Assembly: GCA_964370295.1 (NCBI GenBank)
Contig: CAYJIR010000010.1
Location: 1 to 64,000 of the forward strand
From: JAAYCI01 sp964370295
Lineage (GTDB): Bacteria; Bacillota; Clostridia; Oscillospirales; Ruminococcaceae
Length of the DNA stretch: 64,000 nucleotides
Direction of reading: 5' to 3'
This document shows positions 1 through 7,789 of this stretch, piece by piece. Position numbers and translations under genes: made by a program. The notes beneath the pieces were generated by a model. That model was given only the letters and a program-made list of their open reading frames with translations, made no database searches and was not told where the DNA came from. Numbering within the stretch: the first letter of the stretch is position 1; every line of letters begins with the position of its first letter.

Positions 1-20
1 TTTTTTGAGCACTTTTATGG

Positions 21-71
21 CCACCGCATTTTGCGGTGGGGCTGAATAAACTCTGCATGGGTTTATTCAGC
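21..71. terminator. Two tandem hairpins, probable terminator region
   Basis: Two perfect inverted repeats stand side by side: an 8-bp stem at 21-28/32-39 with a 3-nt loop, and an 11-bp stem at 41-51/61-71. On the minus strand they follow the stop of the FliD-like gene, and the A-rich left edge of the window reads as a U-run in that direction near the first hairpin. They are best read as a terminator pair, possibly bidirectional for a gene beyond the left edge. Confidence 0.55.
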
Positions 72-143
72 AGGCATTATGTTACAAATGGAATTTAAAG
101 AAAAGCATTTTAGTAGAACATTCGTATTGTACTGTGGTTTGTG

Positions 144-932
144 TTAAACAAGCAAGTTCATCATGGCGCCGACGGCCATGTTGTTCATGCTATAAGCACT
201 GCTACGGAACGAATCGTACAATTCAACAAATGGGTTTTCGTTTTCCACGGATTTAATATTAGAGAGATCGTTCATTACAAGATCTCTTGCCGAGGTGTTC
301 AGACCGTATTGTGCGTATTTATAAGTGGTGTCGGCAACGCCGCCAAAACCACCTAAAATATCACGATACAGCTTTTGGCTGCCGGCAGAAGAGTCTTTAA
401 GCGCCGTTGTCATTTTTTCCTGGTCCAATTGTAAAGTGCCGTCGTCATTCATGGAAAGGCCTATCATATCCATGCTACTTTCCGGTGCAGGATCTTGCAC
501 CATGCGGGCCAGTTGCTTCATCACACCGGGTCCACGATCCGCGTTGTCGTTCAGCAGTTTTAAGGTGCTGTTGTACTGGTCTACAAAATCTTGTGTGGCG
601 TCCACCGTGTTTTTAACGCTTTCTTCGGTGATTTGGCCGTTTTGGTCGTATAGTGTATCATCGAGGTTGTCAAGGCGCAGGGAATTGGCGGCTTGCGATA
701 ATTCACTTAAACTTTTCGTGTAAGAGTCTAAAAAATTAGCGGTGTCTTTGGTTAATGTACTAACCGATTCTTTGTTCTTTGTGTATTCACTTTGTAGATC
801 TGCCGCATCTTGGGCAGCCGTGCGCTGTGCAGCGGCGTAGTCAAAAATAGAAGAGGTGCTTGTGGTAGACCCACCACCCACAGAATACGGGCTTAAATAT
901 GAGGTTAGATAACTTTCCATACCAACGGTCAT
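144..932 (-). CDS. FliD-like (flagellar cap C-domain-like) protein, orphan
   Basis: A 262-residue secreted- or filament-type protein without an obvious signal peptide. The N-terminal part is Ser/Thr/Tyr-rich, the middle is predicted helical and heptad-like, and the C-terminal half (from about residue 110) resembles the C-terminal domain of the flagellar cap FliD: a 'DFVDQYN' helix, then 'IGLSMNDDGTLQLD', which matches the FliD pattern of 'GI...DGTLSLD' followed by a helix. The start at 932 is chosen because AAAGGA lies about 10 nt upstream; a longer frame to 965 has no ribosome site. It is monocistronic, followed by the hairpins at 21-71. No flagellar genes are near. The fold assignment is by motif resemblance only; the function is unknown. 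Confidence 0.5.
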   Translation of the reverse strand: MTVGMESYLTSYLSPYSVGGGSTTSTSSIFDYAAAQRTAAQDAADLQSEYTKNKESVSTLTKDTANFLDSYTKSLSELSQAANSLRLDNLDDTLYDQNGQITEESVKNTVDATQDFVDQYNSTLKLLNDNADRGPGVMKQLARMVQDPAPESSMDMIGLSMNDDGTLQLDQEKMTTALKDSSAGSQKLYRDILGGFGGVADTTYKYAQYGLNTSARDLVMNDLSNIKSVENENPFVELYDSFRSSAYSMNNMAVGAMMNLLV

Positions 933-1028
933 CTGTTCCACGTCCTTTCTCTCAAGAAGAGGCAAAGTGTCTCTAATAACAATATCGACTAAAAAGTTTT
1001 TAAAATTAGTGCTAAGAAAAATTTATTT

Positions 1029-1928
1029 TTAAGAAGAAGGTTTGTCGTCTTTTGTTATTTCGTTTAGGCTGCCCACCAGGCCGGCTAAATTTTGTATTTC
1101 ACTGGGGATGATTAGCTTGGTGGCCTGGCCGTCGGCAACATATTGCAAGGCCTCTAAACTTTTAAGTTTTAAAACATCCGGCGAGATATGGGCATCGTTA
1201 AGTAGACGTATGGCATCGGCTGTGGCACGTTGCACACTTAAAATGGCCTGTGCCTCGCCGTCTGCTTCGCGTATGCGTTGCTCACGCACGGCGTCTGCGC
1301 GCAAAATGGCACTTTCTTTTTCGCCTTCCGCCACCAAAATGGCACTGTGCTTTTCGCCTTCGGCACGCAAAATAGATTCGCGGCGTTGTCGTTCTGCCTT
1401 CATTTGTTTTTCCATAGCATCTTGTATTTCAGCGGGCGGTAAAATATTCTTTAGTTCTACACGGTTCACCTTGATGCCCCATTTGTCTGTGGCTTCGTCT
1501 AAGGTGGCTGTGATTTTGGTGTTGATAACATCGCGGCTTGTCAGGGTGTGGTCTAGCTCCATTTCGCCGATGATGTTGCGCAAGGTGGTGGCGGAAAGGT
1601 TTTCTATGGCAGCCAAAGGCAACTCAACACCGTAGGTGTATAGTTTGGCATCTGTGACTTGAAAAAAAACAACCGTGTCAATTTGCATGGTTACATTGTC
1701 GCGAGTGATAACCGGTTGAGGGCGAAAATCTACCACTTGTTCTTTGAGGGAAACTTTTTTGGCCACCCTGTCTAAAAAAGGTATCTTAACATGCAAACCG
1801 GCCTGCCACGTGCTGGCGTAAACACCCATGCGTTCTACAACATAACATTTTGATTGAGGCACAATTTTCACATTGGTAAACAACACAATCAAGGCCAATA
1901 CAATCAAAACAGCGATGATAATATACAT
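1029..1928 (-). CDS. SPFH/Band 7 (stomatin-like, QmcA-type) membrane protein
   Basis: A 299-residue stomatin/prohibitin-family protein. It has one N-terminal membrane segment (residues 1-18), then the band-7 domain (about 22-190) with the typical 'VPQ...VVERMGVY' entry and the 'DNVTMQIDTVVFFQVTDA' core. A long Ala/Glu/Arg-rich coiled coil follows (about 170-240, repeated 'AEGEKxSAIL' units) and then the conserved C-terminal region. Such proteins form oligomeric rings that scaffold membrane microdomains. It lies just downstream of the NfeD gene on the same strand, the usual partner arrangement. The start has a GGAGGG site at good spacing. Confidence 0.93.
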   Translation of the reverse strand: MYIIIAVLIVLALIVLFTNVKIVPQSKCYVVERMGVYASTWQAGLHVKIPFLDRVAKKVSLKEQVVDFRPQPVITRDNVTMQIDTVVFFQVTDAKLYTYGVELPLAAIENLSATTLRNIIGEMELDHTLTSRDVINTKITATLDEATDKWGIKVNRVELKNILPPAEIQDAMEKQMKAERQRRESILRAEGEKHSAILVAEGEKESAILRADAVREQRIREADGEAQAILSVQRATADAIRLLNDAHISPDVLKLKSLEALQYVADGQATKLIIPSEIQNLAGLVGSLNEITKDDKPSS

Positions 1929-1988
1929 AATAAGCCCTCCGCATATAATTTAAAAACATGGCAAGAACCAAAAAGATGAAGCAAAGTG

Positions 1989-2417
1989 CTAGTGAAGAGG
2001 TATCACCACAAGCCGAACACCATCCAAAGCCACCACACGGCAGTGACTGCCAACATTGATGACATCATCGGAACTGGCAGACCAATCCAGGCCATCCAGA
2101 TGCACACGCCCATGTTGGTCAGGACGGATTTCTACAATCACCTGGGCTACTTTGCCTACGTTGGCGTCGGCATTGGTGGGTGTGCGCGGCTGTGTGGCGC
2201 GCGCACGCACGGTAGGGCGCAAAAGGACAAGGCATAGTATACTGACAAGAGCAAATATCAAAATCTGCACAAAATAAGCATTTGGCAAAAATAGAGAAAA
2301 CAACAAGGAGGCTAGCGAACCGGCACAAAACCAAATGCTTACCAAAACACTTGTGCTCATTTCGATGGCGACAAAAAGAACAATCAAACTAAGCCATACA
2401 ATCCACACGGTTTGCAT
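1989..2417 (-). CDS. NfeD-family membrane protein
   Basis: A 142-residue NfeD-like protein: two to three hydrophobic segments in the first 65 residues ('IVWLSLIVLFVAIEM', 'LASLLFSLF', 'QILIFALVSILCLVLL'), then a soluble C-terminal OB-fold domain ('GKVAQVIVEIRPDQHGRVHLDGLDWSA'). NfeD proteins work with SPFH proteins in membrane organisation, and the next gene is that partner (60-nt gap). The start at 2417 is preceded by GGGGG about 6 nt away; the upstream in-frame Met at 2462 has no site. A consensus promoter lies at 2491-2519. Confidence 0.85.
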   Translation of the reverse strand: MQTVWIVWLSLIVLFVAIEMSTSVLVSIWFCAGSLASLLFSLFLPNAYFVQILIFALVSILCLVLLRPTVRARATQPRTPTNADANVGKVAQVIVEIRPDQHGRVHLDGLDWSASSDDVINVGSHCRVVALDGVRLVVIPLH

Positions 2418-2490
2418 TTTCTTCCCCCTTTTCAAGGTGTGTATCGAAAGCGAACGAAGCACAATAAAGCGAGTAATATATCTATACTTA

Positions 2491-2519
2491 ATTATATATT
2501 AAATATGAGGCAAAATCAA
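2491..2519 (-). promoter_or_regulatory. Sigma-A-type promoter for nfeD-SPFH
   Basis: Read on the minus strand there is TTGATT, a 17-nt AT-rich spacer and TATAAT. This predicts a start about 65 nt before the NfeD start codon. The rest of the 2418-2784 gap holds this promoter, an AT-rich stretch with nothing recognised, and the divergent rpsU promoter. Confidence 0.7.
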
Positions 2520-2650
2520 ATGATACTTATGTGAATTTTTGTAGCACAGAAAACAGCGGACCCTGTAAAATAATAAGCAAACGCGAAACATTTGCGCTAA
2601 ATATGTAGAGTGATTTAGATGAATTTAGCATAATTTATGACGATGTTGAC

Positions 2651-2680
2651 TTGACACTGTTCCCAAAAGCAGTGTATAAT
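2651..2680 (+). promoter_or_regulatory. Consensus promoter for rpsU
   Basis: TTGACA (2651-2656), an 18-nt spacer and TATAAT (2675-2680). It drives rpsU through a leader of about 95 nt. Confidence 0.8.
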
Positions 2681-2732
2681 AGCTATGCATTGAAAATATA
2701 CACCCAGAGCATAGGGGTTTATTTACGATGCA

Positions 2733-2750
2733 GAGGCCACATGTGGCCTC
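2733..2750 (+). promoter_or_regulatory. Perfect 18-bp palindrome in the rpsU leader
   Basis: gaggccacatgtggcctc is a perfect palindrome in the untranslated leader, about 20 nt upstream of the rpsU ribosome site (AGGGAGGG at 2771). In RNA it would form a short hairpin; as DNA it could be an operator. Ribosomal protein leaders often carry autoregulatory structures, but no known motif is recognised here. Confidence 0.4.
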
Positions 2751-2784
2751 CTACTCCTGCTTTTGGCATTAGGGAGGGACAAAG

Positions 2785-2961
2785 GTGTCGGAAATTAGAG
2801 TGAAAGACAATGAATCGCTAGACAGCGCATTGCGCCGTTTTAAGCGTTCTTGTGCAAAATCAGGCGTTCTAGCAGAGGTTCGCAAACGCGAAGCCTATGA
2901 AAAACCGTCGGTAAAACGCAAGAAAAAGTCTGAAGCCGCCCGCAAACGCAAGTTTAAATAA
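2785..2961 (+). CDS. rpsU: 30S ribosomal protein S21
   Basis: A 58-residue, very basic small-subunit protein. The 'VKDNESLDSALRRFKR' start and the Lys/Arg-rich 'EKPSVKRKKKSEAARKRK' tail are diagnostic of S21, and the length fits the family (57-70). Translation starts at GTG, 7-8 nt after AGGGAGGG. It has its own consensus promoter and a following hairpin at 2993-3015, so it is expressed as a short unit with read-through into the phosphatase gene possible. Confidence 0.95.
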   Translation: MSEIRVKDNESLDSALRRFKRSCAKSGVLAEVRKREAYEKPSVKRKKKSEAARKRKFK

Positions 2962-2992
2962 CTTGGTTGCGCAGGGCAAAAAGCAATACCTA

Positions 2993-3015
2993 GGCGGGCT
3001 CCATCGGAGTCCGCC
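2993..3015 (+). terminator. Hairpin after rpsU (terminator or attenuator)
   Basis: A 10-bp stem (ggcgggctcc/ggagtccgcc, one G-U pair) with a 3-nt loop, followed by only a short T-run. Partial termination between rpsU and the next gene is likely. Confidence 0.6.
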
Positions 3016-3046
3016 CATTTTGTTGAAAGGCATGGGAGGGAATATT

Positions 3047-3553
3047 TTGCGCGTGTTAACACCAGACTTTTATTTTCGAGATGTAACCCATATACAGGCG
3101 GAATTTCTTTGCGAAATGGGAATTGAAGCCCTGGTGCTGGATGTGGACAACACGCTTACCGAACATGACAGCCAACATGTGAGCGAGGAAATAACACAGT
3201 GGTTGCAGACGATGCAAAAGGCCGGCATTCAATTGATGCTGGCAAGCAATAATCTGCCTAAACGCGTGGAACCTTTTGCAAAAAAATTGCAATTGCCATG
3301 TGTAAGCTTTTGTTGCAAGCCTTCTCCGCGGTGGTTTTTCGAGGCCAAACGCCGTTTGAATTTGCCAAGAAATAAAATTGCCCTAGTGGGCGATCAAATT
3401 TTCACCGATGGTTTGGCCGGGCGTTTTGCGGGGGTGAAAGTTTTTTTAGTAAAACCCTTGGCGAACGATGTGAAATGGAGCATTTTGCTGAAAAGGAAAT
3501 TGGAAATTCCGTTTTTGGCAAAATATTTTCGCAACGGAGGCAAGTTATATTAG
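3047..3553 (+). CDS. YqeG-family HAD-IIIA phosphatase
   Basis: A 168-residue HAD-superfamily hydrolase of the YqeG type. Motif I is 'VLDVDNTLT' near residue 29, motif II the Ser in 'LMLASNN', and motif III/IV the 'KPSPRWFFEA' and 'VGDQIFTDGLAG' acidic loop; the small size without a large cap is typical of this family. It probably removes phosphate from a small molecule; the substrate is unknown in the family. The start is judged to be TTG at 3047, because GGGAGGG lies 6 nt upstream and overlaps the first in-frame ATG (3032). Confidence 0.85.
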   Translation: MRVLTPDFYFRDVTHIQAEFLCEMGIEALVLDVDNTLTEHDSQHVSEEITQWLQTMQKAGIQLMLASNNLPKRVEPFAKKLQLPCVSFCCKPSPRWFFEAKRRLNLPRNKIALVGDQIFTDGLAGRFAGVKVFLVKPLANDVKWSILLKRKLEIPFLAKYFRNGGKLY

Positions 3554-3645
3554 TTTGCGATGTGGTGTATAGGTGTTATGCTATGGCGGCGATTTGCCAT
3601 GAACGGCAAATAAACCAAAAATAGAGGCGGGTAAGAGGTGCGAAT

Positions 3646-4719
3646 ATGGGGCAAGCGCGTATAGAAAAATTGTTGCACGGTTTGCCAAACGATTTTGAAG
3701 CGGCATTAATTCAAAGCACCGGCAACCGTTTTTACTTGTTGGATTTTGATTCGCATGATGCAGGCACTTTACTTATTTTGCCAAATGCATGCTATTTTTT
3801 TGTTGATTCTCGTTACATAGAAAGCGCAAACCGACAAGTGCAAACCGCGCAAGTGGTGCTGCAAAACAAACTGTATACACAGCTGGGCGAAGTTTTGAAA
3901 AAAGCAGATGTCAAAAATGTGTATATAGAGCAAGAGCAAAGCCTGAGGCAGTACGAGGCGCTGAAAGAACAACTGCCGGATTTTGTTTGGGATGCCGGCA
4001 AAACACTCAGTGAAGCGGTGCGGCACCTGCGTGCTGTAAAGGATGCAGAGGAATTGCGACGCATACGCAGTGCGCAAGCCATCACAGACGACTGTTTTCG
4101 GCATATCTTGCCACACATTGTGCAAGGTGCGCGCGAGGTGGACTTGATGCTGGAAATGGAACGTTACTTGCGTGCAAACGGCGCAGAACAGGTGGCGTTC
4201 GACACCATTTTCCTAAGCGGGGCAAACACTTCCTTGCCACATGGAAGGCCGGGCGAAACGCGTTTAAAAAATGGTGATTTCATCACAATGGATTTTGGCG
4301 CGCGCTATGGCGGTTATTGTTGTGATATGACGCGCACGGTGGCTTTGGGCACGCCTTGTGAAGAGCAGCAGCACATTTACAAAACGGTGCTGCAAGCCCA
4401 GTGTGCGGCTCTCGATGTGCTAGCTGGCGGCTTGCTATGCAGCGAGGTGGATAAAGTGGCGCGGGATTTAATTGACAAAGCCGGTTATGGCAGCAACTTT
4501 GGGCACGGTCTTGGCCATGCTATGGGTATAGAAATCCATGAAGAACCAAGGCTTTCGCCGCTTTGTAAAGAGAAATTGCTGCCGGGCATGGTGATGAGTG
4601 TAGAACCCGGCATCTATCTGCCTAAAAAATTTGGTTGCCGGATAGAAGACACAGTAGTGATACAGGATGAGGGGTGCGAGGTGCTAGCAAAAAGCCCCAA
4701 AGAACTATTGATGTTGTAG
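3646..4719 (+). CDS. Xaa-Pro peptidase (M24B family)
   Basis: A 357-residue cytoplasmic metallopeptidase of the YqhT/PepQ type that releases residues N-terminal to proline. The N-terminal creatinase-like domain covers about 1-125 and the pita-bread catalytic domain 130-357. All five dinuclear metal ligands are visible: Asp in 'ITMDFGARYGG' and 'CCDMTRT', His in 'FGHGLGHAMG', Glu in 'SVEPGIY' and Glu in 'CRIEDTV'. The substrate His ('HGRPGE') is present. It precedes efp, the same gene pair as yqhT-efp in Bacillus. Start ATG after AAGAGGTG. Confidence 0.95.
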   Translation: MGQARIEKLLHGLPNDFEAALIQSTGNRFYLLDFDSHDAGTLLILPNACYFFVDSRYIESANRQVQTAQVVLQNKLYTQLGEVLKKADVKNVYIEQEQSLRQYEALKEQLPDFVWDAGKTLSEAVRHLRAVKDAEELRRIRSAQAITDDCFRHILPHIVQGAREVDLMLEMERYLRANGAEQVAFDTIFLSGANTSLPHGRPGETRLKNGDFITMDFGARYGGYCCDMTRTVALGTPCEEQQHIYKTVLQAQCAALDVLAGGLLCSEVDKVARDLIDKAGYGSNFGHGLGHAMGIEIHEEPRLSPLCKEKLLPGMVMSVEPGIYLPKKFGCRIEDTVVIQDEGCEVLAKSPKELLML

Positions 4720-4810
4720 CAAATCATGGGTTTTAAAAGGCTAAGGTTTTGGAAAGTTCTTGAAAATGATGTACGTATCGGATAAAATAAAAAGAGAACC
4801 AGAATAGACA

Positions 4811-4829
4811 GTGGCATTCCGCCACTTTT
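4811..4829 (+). promoter_or_regulatory. Short hairpin just before the efp ribosome site
   Basis: AGTGGC-attcc-GCCACT followed by TTTT directly abuts the GGAGG of efp. It may be a weak attenuator or may modulate ribosome access; no known regulatory family is recognised. Confidence 0.35.
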
Positions 4830-4841
4830 GGAGGTATGAAA

Positions 4842-5399
4842 ATGATATCTGCCGGCGATTTTCGCAATGGGGCCACATTCGAGCAAGAGGGTCAGGTTTT
4901 GCAGGTGATAGAGTTTCAACATGTGAAACCGGGAAAGGGCTCTGCGTTTGTGCGTACCAAAACAAAAAACGTGATGACCGGTGCCGTCACCGAAACCACG
5001 TATAACCCGTCAGACAAATTTCCTGCGGCACAAATAGAGCGGCGCGAAATGCAGTATTTATATGAAGACAGTGGCTTGTACTATTTTATGGATACAGAGA
5101 GCTACGAGCAAATTCCGCTAAACAAAAGCGATTTGTCGGATGCTTTTAAATTTGTGAAAGAGAATGAAAATGTGTTGGTTCTTAGCTATAAAGGCAACGT
5201 GTTTGGCGTGGACGTACCCAATTTTGTGGTGCTGCAAATCACCCAAACCGAGCCTGGCATGAAGGGCAACACGGCCACAAATACGTTAAAACCGGCCACC
5301 TTGGAGACAGGGGCAGAAGTGCGTGTGCCGCTGTTTATCAACGAAGGCGAATCTATCCGCATTGACACACGCACAGGAGAATATATGGAGCGTGCCTAA
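4842..5399 (+). CDS. efp: Translation elongation factor P
   Basis: A 185-residue factor that relieves ribosome stalling at polyproline stretches. The KOW-like domain 1 carries the modification loop 'PGKGSAF' with Lys32, the residue modified in this family, followed by two OB domains; the C-terminal signature 'GEYMER' is present. The start is ATG 4842, not 4836, because GGAGG at 4830-4834 gives 7 nt spacing and the protein then begins 'MISAGDFRNG' as in homologues. In B. subtilis efp is followed by the spoIIIA region; here a zinc-ribbon gene follows and no spoIIIA genes are present. Confidence 0.97.
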   Translation: MISAGDFRNGATFEQEGQVLQVIEFQHVKPGKGSAFVRTKTKNVMTGAVTETTYNPSDKFPAAQIERREMQYLYEDSGLYYFMDTESYEQIPLNKSDLSDAFKFVKENENVLVLSYKGNVFGVDVPNFVVLQITQTEPGMKGNTATNTLKPATLETGAEVRVPLFINEGESIRIDTRTGEYMERA

Positions 5400-5464
5400 A
5401 GGATAGAAAGCTTGTGGTGATGACACAGCTTTGGCAAAAAAATAAACACAATGAGGAGAGGCGT

Positions 5465-5857
5465 ATGAATTTAACAGAAAAAGCGGCCTATATTAAAGGC
5501 CTGACAGAAGGATTGGAATTGGATGCAGACAAAAAGGAAGCACGCATCATTAAAGAGTTGCTGGAGCTTGTATCGGAAATGGCTGCCGATGTGGAAGATA
5601 TAGGCACAGACCTTTCTAATTTGTACGAGGCTTTTGAGGAATTGGACGAAGATTTGGGCATGGTAGAGAGCGAACTGTATGGTGCAGCCGGTGACATGCT
5701 TTTAGATGGTATTCACGAGATTTGCTGCCCCAACTGCCAAGAAGTTGTGGTTTTAGATGAGGAAATTCTTCGCAACGGCGATATCATTTGCCCGGATTGC
5801 GGGGAAAAAATCGAATGGGAAATCGACACCTGTGATTGTCACAAGTGTGATGAATAA
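5465..5857 (+). CDS. CD1247-type zinc-ribbon protein
   Basis: A 130-residue acidic protein common in Clostridia. The N-terminal helical part ('KAAYIKGLTEGLELDADKKEARIIKELLELVSEMA...') is predicted coiled coil. The C-terminal part has a zinc ribbon: 'CCPNC' and 'CPDCGEKIEW', with further Cys/His in 'CDCHKC'. The role is unknown. The start at 5465 has GAGGAG; the in-frame upstream Met at 5414 has no site. It follows efp by 65 nt and ends the unit before the terminator at 5949. Confidence 0.75.
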   Translation: MNLTEKAAYIKGLTEGLELDADKKEARIIKELLELVSEMAADVEDIGTDLSNLYEAFEELDEDLGMVESELYGAAGDMLLDGIHEICCPNCQEVVVLDEEILRNGDIICPDCGEKIEWEIDTCDCHKCDE

Positions 5858-5948
5858 GAGGCGGATAAGGTGCCGATAGTTGCAAGTTGATACCTGCCGA
5901 ATGAACCCCACAGGGATTCATTCGATTTTGCCGCAATATGACTTGAGA

Positions 5949-5994
5949 AAAAATCTCTTAAAATAGGCTTTTTGGCCTGTTTTAAGAGATTTTT
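5949..5994. terminator. Bidirectional intrinsic terminator
   Basis: A 20-bp stem (5949-5968/5975-5994, one wobble) with a 6-nt loop and A/T tracts on both sides. It separates the convergent zinc-ribbon and GDPD genes and would work in both directions. Confidence 0.9.
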
Positions 5995-6005
5995 AAATGA
6001 GATAT

Positions 6006-6830
6006 TTAGTTCAATTCGAAAAAGTAAGGTTCCGGCTCGTAAAATTCAAAAATGATGGCGTCATTCGTCTGCTGTAAAAAATCGTGCGCATCTGCTGGGG
6101 TTACCGTCCAAACCACACGCATACAAATAAGCGCAACAATAAAAACAGTGGGAGGCCGTGGGCCGATTTGGTAGGCAATAAAATGTGGGCGTCCGATACA
6201 GTTGGTGAACAAAAAAGAAACAGAAAAGCCTTGCAAACTATAGCCCAAGGTTTTCATGGGGGCGCTTAACTGCCCGCGCAAGACACCGGGGGCGTTTTTT
6301 TTAAACCAACGGACAATGCGGGGATCAAAACTTTCTATGGCGATATCGCCGTCGTAAAGGCGCAAAATGCGCCAAGTGTTCTCGCATAGTTTTTTATAAT
6401 CACGACCGGGCTTTAGCTCTAAAAGCAGGGGCACTTTCTGGTTAACCAGGTTTAGCACTTCCCGCAAAGTGGGGATTTTTTGCTCGCTATCAAACAGGCG
6501 CAACGCTTGACATTCTTCGGATGTTTTCTCCTCTAATTTGCCCGGTGTTTTGCAAGCGCGCTCTAAACTTGTGTCATGAAACACCAAAACCTCGTCGTCG
6601 GCCGAAAGCTGCAAATCCATTTCAATGGCATAGCCGGCATCTATGGCGGCCGTAAAAGCAGCCAGGCTGTTTTCGGGGACGGACTGGTCTTTTTTATAAA
6701 GGCCACGGTGCGCAATGTGAGAGCCTTGAAAAGGTTTTCGCTGTTCCTTAGTGCTTTCGGCGGGGAGCAAGAAAAAAATAAGTAGCAAGGCGATTGCACA
6801 AAAACACATGAGTATGGTGAGAAGCGACAA
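6006..6830 (-). CDS. Membrane-anchored glycerophosphodiester phosphodiesterase
   Basis: A 274-residue GDPD-family enzyme that hydrolyses glycerophosphodiesters to glycerol 3-phosphate and an alcohol. One N-terminal membrane segment (about 3-22) is followed by the TIM-barrel domain. The catalytic 'HRGLY' (His-Arg), 'PENSLAAF' (Glu), 'EMDLQLSADDEVLVFHD' (Glu, Asp, second His) and 'LLLELK' strands are intact. The start is taken as TTG 6830, 7 nt after AAGGGGG; the frame runs back to 6920 without a ribosome site. It stands alone and convergent to the upstream unit. Confidence 0.88.
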   Translation of the reverse strand: MSLLTILMCFCAIALLLIFFLLPAESTKEQRKPFQGSHIAHRGLYKKDQSVPENSLAAFTAAIDAGYAIEMDLQLSADDEVLVFHDTSLERACKTPGKLEEKTSEECQALRLFDSEQKIPTLREVLNLVNQKVPLLLELKPGRDYKKLCENTWRILRLYDGDIAIESFDPRIVRWFKKNAPGVLRGQLSAPMKTLGYSLQGFSVSFLFTNCIGRPHFIAYQIGPRPPTVFIVALICMRVVWTVTPADAHDFLQQTNDAIIFEFYEPEPYFFELN

Positions 6831-7102
6831 GGGAAGACCCCCTTTTATGAGAATGTGAGTGCTTCTTAGTATAGCGTGTTTTTCGCAGGGTTTCAACAGT
6901 GGGCGGCACACTCTTGGCATAAGAAGATATAATTTCGTGGGTTCGCCAAAATTCGTCGGTTTTCACATTTACAACATACCCCCTTGTTATGCTATAATAA
7001 AATGCACCACACAAAAAGAGAACCAAGGCTTTGTGTGCGAAAGGTGTTTTGTAACATCGTGATTTTGCATCTTGGCCACAAAATCATGCAAAGGTGAACA
7101 AT

Positions 7103-7789
7103 ATGATTAAAATTTTAGTTGTAGACGATGAACCCCGTATTCGCGAGTTGATTTGCGAGCATCTGACCCATGAGGGATATCAGGTGGAGCAGGCAGCCGA
7201 CGGCTCAGCAGCGCTTGCCGATGTACAAAATGGCGGAATAGACCTTGTTTTACTGGACATTATGATGCCGTTTTTAGATGGAATGAGCGTATTGCGCGAG
7301 ATGCGTCAAAGAAAAGTAGATGTGCCGGTGATAATGCTTACCGCCCGTGGCGAGGAATACGATCGTGTGGCAGGGTTGGAAGCGGGTGCAGACGATTATG
7401 TGGTGAAGCCCTTTTCGCCAAGGGAGCTTGTGGCACGTGTGAAAGCGGTGCTGGCACGCACTTTGCCCAAAGAGAAAGTGGACGGCGAGAGCTATGTGTT
7501 TGGAGGGCTTGCCGTGGACACGGTTTCCCACACAGTGAAAATTGATGGCGAGATAGCCGAATTAACACCAAAAGAGTTTGACTTATTGGTGTTTTTGGCG
7601 GCCAATCGTGGCATTGCACTTTCGCGCGAAAAAATATTGCAAAAGGTGTGGAATTACGATTATATCGGCGAGGACCGCACGGTGGATACCCATGTAAAAA
7701 TGCTACGGAGCCATATGGGGGCTTATCGCAGCTATATTGTAACCGTATGGGGTGTGGGCTATAAATTCGACCCGGAGGCAAAAGTTTGA
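7103..7789 (+). CDS. OmpR/PhoB-family response regulator
   Basis: A 228-residue two-component regulator. The receiver domain (1-118) shows the acidic pair in 'VVDDE', the phospho-acceptor Asp52 in 'LLDIMMP', Thr in 'MLTAR' and Lys102 in 'VVKPFSP'. The C-terminal winged-helix domain has 'LTPKEFDLLVFLAANRG', 'RTVDTHVKMLR' and 'VWGVGYKF'. It is translationally coupled to the kinase gene behind it by an overlap of TTGA. Start ATG 7103 with AAAGGTG; a GTG at 7094 is closer to, and overlaps, the site. Confidence 0.95.
   Translation: MIKILVVDDEPRIRELICEHLTHEGYQVEQAADGSAALADVQNGGIDLVLLDIMMPFLDGMSVLREMRQRKVDVPVIMLTARGEEYDRVAGLEAGADDYVVKPFSPRELVARVKAVLARTLPKEKVDGESYVFGGLAVDTVSHTVKIDGEIAELTPKEFDLLVFLAANRGIALSREKILQKVWNYDYIGEDRTVDTHVKMLRSHMGAYRSYIVTVWGVGYKFDPEAKV

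Noticed and set aside
1042..1635. 197-residue plus-strand frame over the SPFH gene
   Set aside because: Shadow frame of the coiled-coil repeats of the SPFH protein; Ser/Ala-rich low complexity.
6968..6998. Promoter for the two-component pair
   Set aside because: TATAAT at 6993 is good, but the best -35 (TTTACA) is 19 nt away; left as uncertain.
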